Source: Klebsormidium nitens
Taxonomy: Eukaryota; Streptophyta; Klebsormidiophyceae; Klebsormidiales; Klebsormidiaceae
DNA: 64,000 nucleotides
Assembly (NCBI GenBank): GCA_000708835.1
Contig: DF237287.1
Location: 1 to 64,000, forward strand
Direction: 5' to 3'
A model generated the notes under the pieces. That model ran no database searches. It was not told the DNA's origin and was given only the letters and a program-made list of their open reading frames with translations. A program made the position numbers and the translations under genes. Below, in pieces: positions 39,396-52,100 of this stretch. The first letter of the stretch is position 1. Each line of letters starts with the position of its first letter.

Positions 39396-40669
39396 AGCAA
39401 GTATCTGCTTGGTAGACTGCGGACTTGGGGAAGATCAGGATAGCATTATCTGAGAATCAGCGTTTCTGAGCTGGTAGGTGAACAGATATATAGGAGTGCT
39501 TGTAAGCCGGCCACACAAGTACACACGAGTGTGGTAAAGTTTGTACATATTATCAAAGTACGTGCACTCCTCCTGAACCGTGTCAAGGTTCTACAATCAG
39601 ACCTTTCAAGAATGCTGTGGATAGGACACAGTGTATCGTACACTAGAAGCACTTAGGCACGCGGTCTCCCGGCAAAATAGTACGGTTCCTTGACCCAATA
39701 ATGTATATGTACGTTGCAAAGAAACGTAATATGACACACGTACATGTGCAATTATAACAGTCGTCGGACGTTCGTGTATGATCGTTGCGTTATAACCACA
39801 GTGTAAGTATAGAGATCTATAAATCTTTGCATGCCAGCGCGCGAGCCGGCGGCCGCCCGCCCCGGGGCTTAGAGTATTGCGCCATTGCATGTCAGCATCA
39901 TGGCGCATCCGGGTCAATTGCAATGCCAGACTGAGCTAGCTTATAATTACATAGTTGATGTGCGGCTTGTCACTATAGCTCACTCAGTGCCGGCCAGTGA
40001 GTACTGCACAGAAGCGGCTGGGCCGCCTGCATTCTATAGCACCGTCGCTATAATTGATGAGCCATGCACTCAGCTCTTAAATGTACTCAGTGAGAATCTA
40101 CAGCTTATAAGCTGGTCGATCACATTTTGTCACATACTCACAGTACGCCGGACTCGTCTATCTATTGACGCGGAATCTATCTATTGACGGTCGCCGAGTC
40201 GAGAGCTGCCCATGCGCCGATATTTCAAACAGCTAGATGGGGCCGCGCGTGATTACGCGATGGCAACTATATTGTCACATGCAGCATGACACACATCCGG
40301 CATGTACTAGAGCACTCGGTGAAGCAGAGCAGCCTCGTGGAGCACAAGGAAGTGCAACTAGGATCTGTCGAACTACTGCTTGGACTGCAACTCAATCATC
40401 TTACAAGGACGGGGCGATCGTTTCGCCGGTGCACACAAGGAATGATTAAACCGAACAGAGTCGATTCAAGGACGCTAGATTGATGTCGACAAGGTGAACC
40501 TTCTGGCCGACAATCCGATCAGACGTTGCAGTTGAGATGTCACAAGGGTCAGAGCAAATGCAGATTAGAGTCAACTCCTGTCTCAACGACATGATCAATC
40601 GAGGTCAGCGACCGCTTGTACCGTTCAATGGGCACCTGTCCCAACACCGCGAGCTGTTTCCAGCCCCTG
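39396..40669. other. Interval between convergent PRT6 and PMM genes
   Basis: AT-richer sequence between two gene 3' ends. Open frames at 39885-40187 and 40237-40449 are short with no motif. It must hold both 3' UTRs and polyadenylation signals, none of which I can assign. Confidence 0.5.
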
Positions 40670-43344
40670 CTATGAATCTTGCAAAAAGAGTCTAGTGCAC
40701 TGTTCTCTTGTGTCAGCAGGGCTGGTTACTGCAAGGCGTGAAGAAGACAGCGAAGTCAACCCCTGCCTGATGTTCAGACAGAAAGCTCAACACCTCTGCA
40801 TCAAGGACAGAAGGCAGCGCAAATTCCTTAGCGGTTGGTGACATGCTCGAGGTTTTCAGCATACAATAAACGTTGAATCTAAAGATGCATACCTGTGTGG
40901 CCGTCAGTCTTTTCGGAGGAGAAGATCTCGTAGTCATTGCCTCCCTGCCACAAGAACGTTTGCAAAATTTTAAGGCTGTCATGTGAAGTCAGGAAAGCCT
41001 TCCGAAGCGCGCGGACTTCAAGTGACAAGAAGAGCTCGCAAACGGATGAGGGAGTAATTGGACGATTCGGTCGGAGACACCCGTACAGAACAGAAACAGA
41101 CTAAATTCCGCCTCTATTGCCTCACTGCAATACCTCTTTTGGTCCAGAGGAGAATCATGACTGCATTAATCGAAGGTCCTCAGACGGAATCGACCAAGTG
41201 CCGGAATTCTTACCTTGTATGTTTTGTCGCCAAAGAAGTGAATCTCTTTGAACTCCTTCTCAACAAACTGCAGGCAGTAGGTCTTGTCCCAACCTTGAGG
41301 AAACACCTGCATAAGGATACACCCGACATAAAAAGGGGCAACTTCGGAAGCCTAGTGAAACAACCAAGTTGCTTCGACAAGACATCTGTGCTTTTACCGT
41401 ACTAGTACAGCCAGTGAAAGAGAAACTCACGTCAAAGCTGATCTGGCCTCCAATCGAGTACGTCAAGTTCAGGTGGACAAACTTCTCCCGCAGGATGTCA
41501 ACCAGCTTAGCTCTCACGTTGTGCACCTGGAACAAAAGAAAACCAGCTGAGTTTAGAAACTGTTGCAGTCACCCACTGTGATTGTGTTCGTTCAGATCAA
41601 CAGTTTGAAGCTTCATGCTTCGTTGATTGTGGTCCACAAAAATGCCAACAACTGATATGGATGAATCTGAAGAGGAATCCTGTTTATTACTATTTGGAGG
41701 TGCAAGTTCAAAGGCCTTTCGTACTGGGGCTTTGCTTGGGACCTTATACCAACTGGAGCAGATGTGTATATGAGCAATCTCAGCTTGTCTCTTTGAGTGC
41801 ACCGTATCAACCGACCTTGTCATACTTCTCAAAGTCGTCGCGCTCCTCTTGGCTGCAGTTGCGTCCAATCGGTGAGACATTTATCATACCAGTGCGGAAC
41901 TCAATGAATGTTCCCCTGCACAGAAGGAGGGCACAGATTAACGTCTGGATGATGAATCATTGGAATAATTTTGCTTGACTGCACAAGACTCTGAGTAGGA
42001 TTGAGGATCGTGGAGCCAGCTCATTTGGAACAGCATCAGCTGAGCATGAGTTGAGCTCTCATGTACCTCACCTCTTGATAGGGATGTCCAGGTCAGCGAT
42101 GTAGTGCAGCACAAAGTTGATGAATTCCTGCAAAGACGAGTTTGCTAGTCTTTGCGGTTTGCATCGGTCACATTGCCTGAGACACTCACAAGAGACTTAC
42201 CAGACACTTGTCTTGTAATCAACAGGTAGGGCTGAAAGGTTGGGTGCCTTGAAACCGCTGAGCCTGAACTACCAGACCTAATGCGAAGCTGCAAATCTGG
42301 TTTCACTCTGCACAGTTGTTGCAAGTTGCAAAAACTTTACACAGCTCAAAGTCCATTTTGATCCTAAGCGCTTACCTTCAACTTGTCGTCTCCCAAGTGC
42401 TTCTTGAGACTCTGCATACAGAATTGACGTCAGGAGGGGTGATAATGCGAGCGGGACTTACACATATAGCTCAGTGGACAGGATGGACATAAAGGCTTGC
42501 TGTAGCCTTGATTGATGCATTTTTGAGTGTCATCAGAGCAACTTGTGCTTGCTGTCCTATGAACGACGAGTCTCACCATCTCCGCAAACTTGGTCCCATC
42601 CTTGAACGCCACCAGTCCATTTTCAGCAAAGACGTAGTCAAAGTCCGTCAAGGCTGTAATTGAGGAAGAAATCAGGAATGTGAGGTGACAGACAAAGGAT
42701 CAGTTGGCCGATAAGAAGCTTCTCGTTACGCTCCAAATTAAAGTGTCAGCAGACATAGACAGGATGCAACGAAGGGAACGGTTGAAGTGAAGTGACTGTG
42801 AAGTGACTTACTTGTTCTGCCAAGCTGCTCGCTGATCTTGACCAAGTCTGATCCTCCCACAACACCAACGGTGACATGCTGGTCACAGAACGGCACTTGG
42901 ATTAGATGCTCCACACAATGTCCTACTAGAAGGCACATGCTCAACATGGCCGACAGGCTGTGGCAGATTTGTGCATCGCAGTGGTATAGCAGCCAGCTTA
43001 AAGGGATGCCTCAACTCAGAAGACTGTCCAATGAATGCTGAGCTATTTGACAATCATCCGAATTTGGCTTGTCAAGTCCCCACCTTGCGCAGCTCCTTGA
43101 TGAAGTCAAGCGTCTCAACAGAAGCAACCTGGGGAGAAGGTTTGCAGGAGTCAGAAAAAGTACTAGAGATCTATCATCAGCGGGATAAATTCAGCATTCC
43201 TTCCTTCTTTCCTCAAAGAGGATTGCAAAGCGAAGCTGATGAATCTCGAATGACTTGCAAATGAGACAACAACCTCACCTTCCTTGGATCTGTCAAGGTG
43301 CCATCAACATCAAATAAGGCCAACACACCCTCCTTTTTCACCAT
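40670..43344 (-). CDS. PMM: Phosphomannomutase
   Basis: Cytosolic HAD-superfamily enzyme converting mannose-6-phosphate to mannose-1-phosphate for GDP-mannose, ascorbate and glycosylation. Eleven exons, in gene order: 43344-43279, 43128-43084, 42878-42812, 42653-42577, 42411-42376, 42127-42072, 41915-41816, 41526-41431, 41306-41214, 40944-40893, 40728-40670. All phases agree and give 248 aa, the normal family length. Seen: catalytic [12 protein letters not shown] at residues 11-22 (nucleophile and acid Asp), [86 protein letters not shown] and a C-terminal [11 protein letters not shown]. The ATG is in strong context (ACCATGG) and lies at the centre of a palindrome. The exon 7 donor is a weaker GTCGGT. 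A single intact gene with no echoes. Confidence 0.95.
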
Positions 43345-43350
43345 GGTGAA
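43337..43350. promoter_or_regulatory. 14-bp palindrome spanning the PMM start codon
   Basis: TTCACCATGGTGAA is its own reverse complement and includes the Kozak context and ATG of PMM. Most likely coincidence between ACCATGGT context and the second codon, but long enough to note. Confidence 0.4.
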
Positions 43351-43760
43351 AGCGTTGTGGAGAAAGGAAGGAAGTGGCAGAGCTCTGTCAAACGTCGGTG
43401 AAGCTTATTGAGATCGAATCAGCGAGGCTGCTCAGATCGTGCTAAGTAAGCAGGAATCTTGAAGGCTCTGATAGCATTCGACAGCGCCTGACGCATCAGG
43501 CTCGTGAGAAGACGGCTGGAAGGAACGAAAGTGACTTTGCAATGCGAAATGGCCGGAAGGGAGGGGGAATTCTTCGGCTTCAAGTTTCAACCCTGCCAGC
43601 TAGTGCGAGAAACAAACTAGCTGCGGCTGAGGTCGCGATCGGGATCAGGGCCTTTTGTAAAAGGATGTGAAGGGTTGCAATCCAGTAGACGTCTCACTTT
43701 AATTCTGAACGGTCTCGATCTCCCGTGATCGACTTCAATCAAGGATGAATCAAATCGAAG

Positions 43761-43796
43761 GTTCAAGTTTCAAGTTTCAAGTTTCAAGTTTCAAGT
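43761..43796. repeat. Heptanucleotide tandem repeat (TTTCAAG)n
   Basis: Five units of GTTCAAG/TTTCAAG, upstream of PMM and of the coiled-coil gene. Confidence 0.9.
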
Positions 43797-43939
43797 TGGA
43801 ACGACGTAGGTATGTAACTTCACTAGTTTCAACTGCGACGTCATCATAGTTAAGGGCCTGCCAAACCTAAAACCCTAAGGTCAAACTGAGAGCAGGAACC
43901 GGGTTTTGACGATACCCTAAGGCGTTCCGCCATAGCCCG

Positions 43940-43971
43940 CCCGTACCCACCCTAACCCCCCAACTAACCCT
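43940..43971 (-). repeat. G-quadruplex-type motif, copy 2
   Basis: The minus strand reads G6-TTA-G3-T-G3-TAC-G3, preceded by GGTTAGTT, closely matching the motif at 7128-7160. It lies between the divergent PMM and coiled-coil genes. Surrounding sequence has several CCCTAA words but no telomere array. Confidence 0.7.
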
Positions 43972-44241
43972 ACCAAGATCAGTCGGTTGCCCTCTAGTAA
44001 CCCTAACATCCCCCGAGCACTCCGTCACCCTGCAATCGAGTGCCTGCACGGTACCGACCATTTTCGACACGGTAGCGTACCGCCGCATTGTTCACCGTAG
44101 GTACCGGTGATGTCATGCCTACGTCTACGTTGCAGTTGAAAATAGTGAAATTACATACCTACTCTACTAGTACTGGTTGGAACAGTACGTTCAGATGTCT
44201 ACAGGACCAGAAACTTGAAAGGACGCTCTGGTAGGTAGCTC

Positions 44242-45292
44242 ATGCTCATGCTCATGCTTGATTGTCAAGAACTTGAAGCTCCTGACAGTGAGATCAGATT
44301 TCTGAACGCTACTCCGCTGGAAGCAATGCCCAGTCAGGGACCAAACCACCCTCATGGCCAACCCTGGCTGTCTGCACACATGGGCAAGCCACACAGGAAG
44401 GAGGCTGCAGCCAATACTGTAAAGAGTGAGCTGCTAAAACATCCGCCCCGTCAAGAGACGTTGCAACAAGAGCTGGAGAGGGAAGCCAGAGTCGAAGCGC
44501 ACACGAATGAGCAGATTGCGAAGCTGGAAGATATAGTCAGCAACGAACGAAGAGAGAGGGTGAGAATGCATTTCAATTCTGTGAAGCACACAGATCAACT
44601 TCCATGGATGCTAAGTAGCAGGCAATTGACAGAGAATGTCTGCAGGCATTCATAAAGATACCATCCAAGTACACAGAATGGTGACCATCGGATGCTTGAG
44701 CCATCTGTATTATTTGTTATGCCCCTCATTCAGGACAATTCCTAAGTATGAGTGTCATGCTTCAAAAACTAATAGCTAGGCGAGCAATGTAGTTTCTCCA
44801 ACAAAATATTAGCCCCTATGAAATCAACTTTAGCGTTCTGGTAGCTGTTGAACTGTCCAGCTGAGGGGGTTTCTCATCAGTCTCTAAAAGTTTGTTAAAT
44901 GGCCCACCATTTGCCCCCAGGACCATCAGCTTCCCTTTACCATCGGCATTGAGAATGTGTGCACCTTGTGCACTAGCTATCAGCGAAGAGTCTATTTGCT
45001 ATTGAAAATGACATTGATGATTTACTCTGCAGGCTGATCGAAGGGCAAAATTGAAGGAAACTGGCCCAGTCCCTGCAATCAAACAGGCTCTTGCACGGGG
45101 TGAAAGTAAGTGAGGAGTTTAACTTGTACACCATGGAAGATTGATGCCAACCCAAAATACGAACACTGATTGAAGGTGGCTACACGCTGCGTGCTGGCTC
45201 CCGCAGCAATCCTGGAACGGCTGCGCAATAGTGACATGGTTAAACTGTACATATCAGGGTCCTTCTGCTTCAGTGGTCACGCTGCAGAGTAA
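44242..45292 (+). CDS. Small coiled-coil protein, unrecognised
   Basis: Three exons, 44242-44559, 45033-45105 and 45207-45292, all with good GT-AG sites and matching phases, give 158 aa. The start ATG lies in a run of ATGCTC repeats, so the exact start is uncertain. The N-terminal ~60 residues are Pro/His-rich and probably disordered. From about residue 65 a charged helix (QQELEREARVEAHTNEQIAK, then LEDIVSNERRERADRRAK) predicts a coiled coil, followed by KETGPVPAIKQALARGE and a short C-terminal helix ERLRNSDMVKLYI. I do not recognise a family; an adaptor or structural role would be only inference. It is divergent from PMM, about 0.9 kb apart. The last exon could extend by a further intron (GAG-TAAG), but the frame stop is clear. 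Confidence 0.5.
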
Positions 45293-45594
45293 GAAAACCT
45301 GTTGCAAGCCTTGTAGCTCCTCCAGACTCCATGTGTTTGAAGGTAGGAAGTAAGCTATTGACATCAGGCATTCGCCGCGTCAGCTGATGCCTGAAGAATA
45401 CAGACAGAAGGACTGTGTACAATGTGTCATGTATAGTATCGGTCTTTTACGAGTTACAAGAATCTGACTTGATCATATGAGGGCCCTTGGAGAAGATGTT
45501 TGCATAGTACGAACTCTCGAGCTGCGTTGAAGATCCGTGAATCATTCTGGTCATCTTGATGAACAATGACTAATACTAGGTATGGTCGGAGATC

Positions 45595-46053
45595 ATGTCG
45601 CTTGGGACTGTCACTGTGCACCACATCATGACAATTGATATGGCGGGGCCGATCAGGCCCCTATATGAGGCGCATGCCGCCAGACTATCGATGATCCTGC
45701 ATGTGTTTAAAGCAACGATCGATATGCTCAAGTTGAACCAAGCACGCGTGAAAGCATTTGGCGCGTTCCATGGTCATGCTCAAAAATGGAAATCCGCAAT
45801 AATGATCATGTGCACTCAAAGCACCGTCACGATATTGTGCGCATGGCCAGCACGTATGGACTCATGTACACCTTCGCGATGTTCAATTCTAGATGGACCA
45901 TGCAAAAAAGTAAAACATATACTATCTCTTCAAGACGTGGGCCCGATGCATTCCTATGCAACAACATTGTTTCGTAACATAGCATCAACTGAGCTTGAAC
46001 GGGGCTTGAACCGCGCTAAATTCTATCAGGACTGGATAGGAAGAGATTGCTGA
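45595..46053 (+). pseudogene. Possible decayed transposase fragment
   Basis: A 152-aa frame and an overlapping frame (from 45786) together read as interrupted coding sequence: AFGAFHGHAQKWK in the first frame, then RNNDHVHSKHRHDIVRMAS in the second. An FH-GHA word is reminiscent of KDZ-type transposases, but this is weak and no terminal repeats were found. It may be an ordinary non-coding stretch. Confidence 0.15.
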
Positions 46054-46179
46054 GCAAATGATATAGTCAACTTAAGCAAGTTCCTCGAACGAGTATTGTC
46101 GTGAATGAGAGTCGGACATTGCGCCCGAGCCTCAGGGCCATCTAACAAAACTCAATCAACATTGGTCTGCATGCCTAAG

Positions 46180-49100
46180 TTACTCTACTCTCGACTTTTT
46201 CGAAAAATTCGGGTTCTCGTGGGACTCGACGTCGCTACTTTTATCAGATGAGCATTGCATATGCATTGTATCCTGTTGACTGTAGCCCACATCGTCAGGC
46301 AGAGTGAAACTAACGCAGAGCATTGTCTGCGATGCACAAGACGATACCGCGTCAGGCTTGCTATGATGCAGCAACTGTTGCTCTTAGCGAGCACAAAGAG
46401 ATCAGACGGGAAAAGCAACCAGGTCTGCCGCGCAAGTTGTGCTGACGTCACGAGCGGGTCTGGATAGCGGATCTCAAAGGCCCCTAGTTTTTACTCCAGA
46501 GGCAGCCCATGACCGACCCTGCAACCACTACCGGTCCCATACCTTCTAGAGGACGAGAAACGGAAAACTGAAACGAGAACAGACCAGAAAATGTGTTCCT
46601 GGACTGGCTAGAGTCGCTGACACCATGAGTGACACAACTTCATGAAACAGAGCGACGTTACGCTGAAGGACATCAGAAAGAGACAAGCGGTCTCACCTTA
46701 TTCGGGGCCACATCACGAACGTTCCAAACGACTGGCTTAGGGATCGCCCCTCCCAACGCCTCCTCAGCGCGCTGCAAGGATGGCACAGCAACTTTCAGGA
46801 CGGGCTTGTTATAAAGTTGGAAGCTTCGTCATCGTTCCAAAAGCTGCTGTGGTGTCGCAACCGCCAAGGGGAAGGTGCAGTAGAGTCTCGGTGTGGTCGC
46901 GGGGAAATGGAGGCCGGTGTCGTCAGATAGTCAGAAAGCTCAGAAAGCGGAGTTTCATCTTTTTTGCAAAGCTTATGCAATCAACATTTCAAAAGGGACC
47001 CACTTTGAAGAGCCCTAGATCGTCTCGCACTCTCAATTGGCGGCTTTGAAAACAAAGAAGCGCACCACCTATCCAGGTTAGCGCCCGAGCACAGCCGCGA
47101 GCAGTGGCGAAAGACAGGTGGAGAAAGCAATAACGTACCCTGATGACGTCAGCGTCCGTTTCATCCGCCCTGGCGAAGCAGTAGCAGTGGATGCGCGGCA
47201 GGGGGAGGCGCCAGCTGGCGCGGTCGAACAGGCCGTTGAACACGTCTGCAAAGAGGCGTGGAAAGGAGCAGAAAACGATTAGTACCGCACCTTTCGGAAG
47301 ACTTGGCCGCCTCGACCAACTTCGTGCTCTGCTGAGATTCGAATTCTGAGCCGTCCGATGGCGAGATTTGTCGGCATCGACGGCCCGAGTCTGCAACCGT
47401 CCAGATCAGGAGTGAACCTCCCAACTTCGGACAATCGAAGCTTCTTCTCCGGGGGTTTGCAAGCGAGAGGTTCAGTTGGCTGCACATTCGATCATTTTCT
47501 GACCGTTCAAGAACTCCGTGAGGTGAAGCGTTTTAGGATCAGATTAGAAGCTTGCAGCGCCCTTGCTGCCTGAAAAGCAACTGTAGAAGGACCACAGCAG
47601 TGTGAGGGCTTTTGTCCTTTCTTTCCGCTTCTTCGTTATCGCAGGAAAACGAACACAAGGATCGGCGGCGGGGCTAACTATATGGACTGACAGACAGCAA
47701 TCTCGCAGCCTCGTCAACAGCGTCCAGTCTCGCCGAGCTTATCAGTCACGAACCACGATTTTGAGCACAGGAAATTTGCGAGTCCATCGAGCGGAAGTTT
47801 GCCCTTTCCACTCACCCAGAAACTCGATTCCCGACGCCGGCAGGTTCATGACCACGTGGTCGATTTTCCGGGGCGTCTCCGGCACCGGCTCTTTGGGCGG
47901 CCGCACCGCCGCCGCCTTCCCGCCCTTTCCAACTTTTCCCCCGGGGGGCACGCTCCCGCTGCCACCTGATGCGTTTTGCCCCGCCCCTCCGGTGCTCGGA
48001 AGCACCCCCCCAGGCCCACTACTGCTCCCCACCTCCCGCGAAAGCCTGCTCGCGGTGCCAGCTTCAAGTGTTCCGTTTGGACCTTCCCCGGAGGTTCGAG
48101 ATTCCGTTCCCCCAGCCGGAAACCCCTGCGCCCGCTCCGTGGTTGTTTCTGTTGCGGAAGCGGGCCCCACATTGTCTTGTCGGTAAGTGGCAAGCCCCAA
48201 CCCTTGGTCCGAAATTTGCTGCCCTGCTTGACTGCTCTCGGCGGCACTTGCCTGACTATTGAACTTCTGACCATCTACAGGGGGGCTGTTTGACGGCGGG
48301 TGGAGGGGAGGTGGCTGAGACTCCGCCGGACGGACGAGCGACCGGACAAATTCGCGGGCGTCCAAAGTGGAGACGCGGATACGGTGTGCGACCTACAAGC
48401 AGAAACGGAGCTTTTCGGGGCCGGCACTGGGGCACGCCTCGCATCAGCACCCCATCCTGATCGCAACTCCTAGCCTTTAGAGGAGCGCTATTGCGGGGGT
48501 ATGAAACGGTAGGCACTCGTATCTCTAGTGCCTGTGAATCTCTCTAGTGCCGGTGAGTCACTTCCAGGAAAAAACTGTCTTTCAATAAGGGAGGCGGTGA
48601 GAAGATTGCTGAAACCGTAGGCACCGGTTTGCATGGAACTACCACGTTCAGCTCATTCTTTGCCAGGCAGCGCAGCGATCGAAGTCACCACAGTCAAACG
48701 GCCGTCCTATTTTCTTCAACTCACGTCTTTTAACACGGTGTAGAACGACCCAAAATGGTATCGAAGCAAGAGATGCCTTCTGTGCAGAGTCGCCTGACCT
48801 TGTTGAGCTTGGAGTTGATAGCGAGATAGTGGGTGCTCTGCGGGTTGAGGTCGTTGGCGTAAACGGCGCAGCCCTTGAGCGCCGCAGGGATGGCGAACGG
48901 CCCAATCCCGGCAAACATGTCGCCTGTAGATCAGGCGTCTTTGGCCGTTAAACCATGGATGGTTAGGGGCTGGTCAAGAAGTGGTTGTATGTCCAATAAA
49001 TAGACTTGGGCAATAAGCAGCCTTGGAGCAAGGTTAGACACTGGATATCCAACTAATAAACTGAAATCAAGTCTGGTACACAGCCTGGTTAGCGGCCAAT

Positions 49101-52100
49101 ACGTCCTGTGAGAGGAGATGCAGATACTTATGCATCAAAATCGATTCTGTAAGGGCGGCGGACTACATTGACCGGAAGCAGATGGGTACGAAGTGCTGTC
49201 TCTTGGGCAACGAGGCTCATGCCGAAGACCGGACCTGGATTCAAACGAAGGGAGCGCACCGGTGTATCGTCACATGAAGAATCCATTCCGCCTTGCGTTC
49301 CCAGCTTTCGCTTTCACTTAGAGACAGGTGCAACCTTATTAAAACAACGGCAAGTCTTTTTCTTCGCCACTTACAGATAACGTCCTCCCGCGCGAACTGG
49401 TCGACGAGGCGGCTGTGCTCGAACTCGAGGCGCGAGTTCCAGTAGACCTGCGCGTAGTCCAGCTGGAAGCGCGCGCTGTGCTGTTTCACCTCGGTGACGG
49501 TGGAGGGATCCCCCGCGAGCACCTCGAAGGTGGGCACGCGGAACTCGTTCTCGATGGTGCCCACCTTGTTGAGCACGGTAAGGATGCGCGGGAAGTTCTT
49601 CTCTAGAAGCACCTCGCCTGACAGGGGGTAACAAGATGGGTTACCGACTGGGTTGAAAACGGGGTCATTTTGGTAGTAAACGAATCTGGATATCGGATGA
49701 ACGGCTGCTTTTAAGGGATTCTTTCTTGACAGTGCCCACTTCGTTGAGGACGGTGCGGATGCGTGGAGAGTTCCTCTCCGAAAGCACCTCGCCTGGCAGG
49801 GGTGGAAACCGAGATGGATTGAGAACGAGGCTTGTTTTGATGTAGAAGAAACTGGGGACGGCTGCGCCAAGGTGTTCGTCGTCATTCCGTGGCCGATGCA
49901 CGGGAAGTTACTTCCCCTGAGAATGTCCCTCATTCTGCGTCAACCTTCGGGTCTTCAGAAGCTCGGCAGCCTAAGATGGGATTCCCAAAGCACCCCGCCT
50001 GGCAGGGGGTTGTGGGATGTGTACTGTAAGGTGAGTGCGGGTGAGATACTGTTGTAAACGATTCGTTAAGGTAATGACACAATGCCCAACTCTTCCAAAG
50101 CGCTTTCTTGGCTGCTTGGAAAGAGAGTAACATTATGCCAGGATCACTTGTAAAAGCTTCAATTGGGCTACTGAAGCTGACGATTCAGGTCGTGAAACAG
50201 CTTGAGTCACTCAGCTGTGCTGGCACCAAAGCTCTAATCTTACAGAAAGCTCAAAAATCGTCCTGCCGAAGCATTTGGCCACTGAGGGAAACACGATCTC
50301 AGCTTTATCAAACTATGTGTTATATCGCTTGAACGTGGACATAAGCCAAGCGTTGCGCAGAACCCGCACCGATTATCCTCCTGTACGGCAGCAGCTCGTC
50401 CCTCAGGTTCACGTGGGCCACGTGTCCAATCGTCTCGAACGAGCTCGGCACCTCGGCTCCCGCAGGAAGAACCTCCTTCAGCACTTGGTCTGCAAAGGGG
50501 AGCAGAGACTGGGTCTTGACCCAGAACTGCCGAGACTTTTGAGCTTCCAGCTGGCAACTTAAGCGCTTATATTGACTGGTCGCACGCAGAAATTCCTTCT
50601 TGGTTGAATCATGGCCGCCCCTAAGAAGACCTGCTTAGCTTGCAGGATGCTGGCAAACAAATGACGACCCTGCTTTAAGGGCACTGCGATTTGATAAAAC
50701 TTGGTTGACAGTCAATCTTACTTTGTGGAGAGCAATTGGCAAGCCACGGGTTTTACCGCAAAGCAACTACCAATGCATCGCCGCACCCCCAGAGGCACAA
50801 CTTTTTCTTCTTGGCTTTCCAGGCTCGTGAGAAAAGCGAAAGAAGCAAACCGATGAAAATCTCAGACAACAAAGCAGGTTATGTGTTTACCCGCAGTGTA
50901 ACTATCGTAGTCGAGCACAACCTCGTGCTGCGTAATCTCCACATCCCGGTCCGCTTTCAGTTCCGCCGCAACGCTCTCCGGGAGCCCCGCAAGATCCAAA
51001 CCGCTCACGTTCTCGCCCAGGAGGATGAGCCGCGTTTCTGGTCGGGCCTCTTCCACAATCACATTCCGCACTTTTGGGTACTCTGCCTTGAACCTGCGGG
51101 TGAATCACGCTTAGCTGTGGTCAGGGCTACGACACTGAGGCCAGCCTTTGAGGGTCTGTGAGCAGTTCTTTCAACTCAGTATTGTGATCCGCTTGCAATC
51201 TAGGCACAGGTATGTTCCCAACCCTCGCAATCCAATTGCCTGAACGTGACAAACATGTCGCAAACTTGCGGTGGCCGAGGGTGCATGTGCCCAGAATACT
51301 GCAAGGTGGATCACAATCCCGAGGGGCAGTCCAAGCAGGCTGAGCAGCGAGGCGGCAAACCTCGTCTTACGACTTTCACTGAGATTGTCCATATCTTAGC
51401 TACCATCACAAGGACTATCTTTGTACCTCGTGAGTTCTAAACCCTGCAAGGATGCCCCAAAAGTGCTCATTTGCTCAGATTCTTCATCCATCAGATTCTT
51501 GACGGGTCCTATGTCAGGGCACATGCTCCCCTCACATGGGCTGCAAGAATGCAGTGAAACCCGCCTCCCAGGTGTCGAATGTGCAAGACAACACTTTTGC
51601 AGCGCCGTCAGTCGGAAGCGCTTACTTGCTCCGCTTCTTACACGGTTGGTGGCAGGCCTCCAATTCAGGCACACAACGTAACATACCGGCTCCAACAATG
51701 CGAAGTAACTTTCAACCTAGGCGCCAAGATTGTGAACATCTTGCAATATTCACCGGGCAAAGCAGCCATTCCCCTCACTTGCTCAGCTTTTTGACGAGCT
51801 GGTGACACGCCCCCTTGGGAACCCGCAGCGCCTGCACCGTCACTCTCTTCACAAACTTGCTGCGGTCCAGCACCACATGGACTTCCTCCACCGATGCCGC
51901 ACCTCCAGGAGCAGCATTTTGCTCTGGCGCCATCTCGGCCGTCCGCTCCGGAATCATCTCAGTCGTCCGTTCCGACGCCACCTCAGCGCCGGCCACGAAT
52001 GCCATCGCAGTGAAAGGGCGCGTTTGACTCTGTCTCAAGGATCTTGGGCTAAGTGCTGCGATTCTGAAACTGTTGCACGAGTCCCTTCCGGAATTTTCCA

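Noticed and set aside
43860-44000. Telomeric repeat tract
   Set aside because: Several CCCTAA-like words occur but never in tandem; a scattered composition effect around the G-tract motif.
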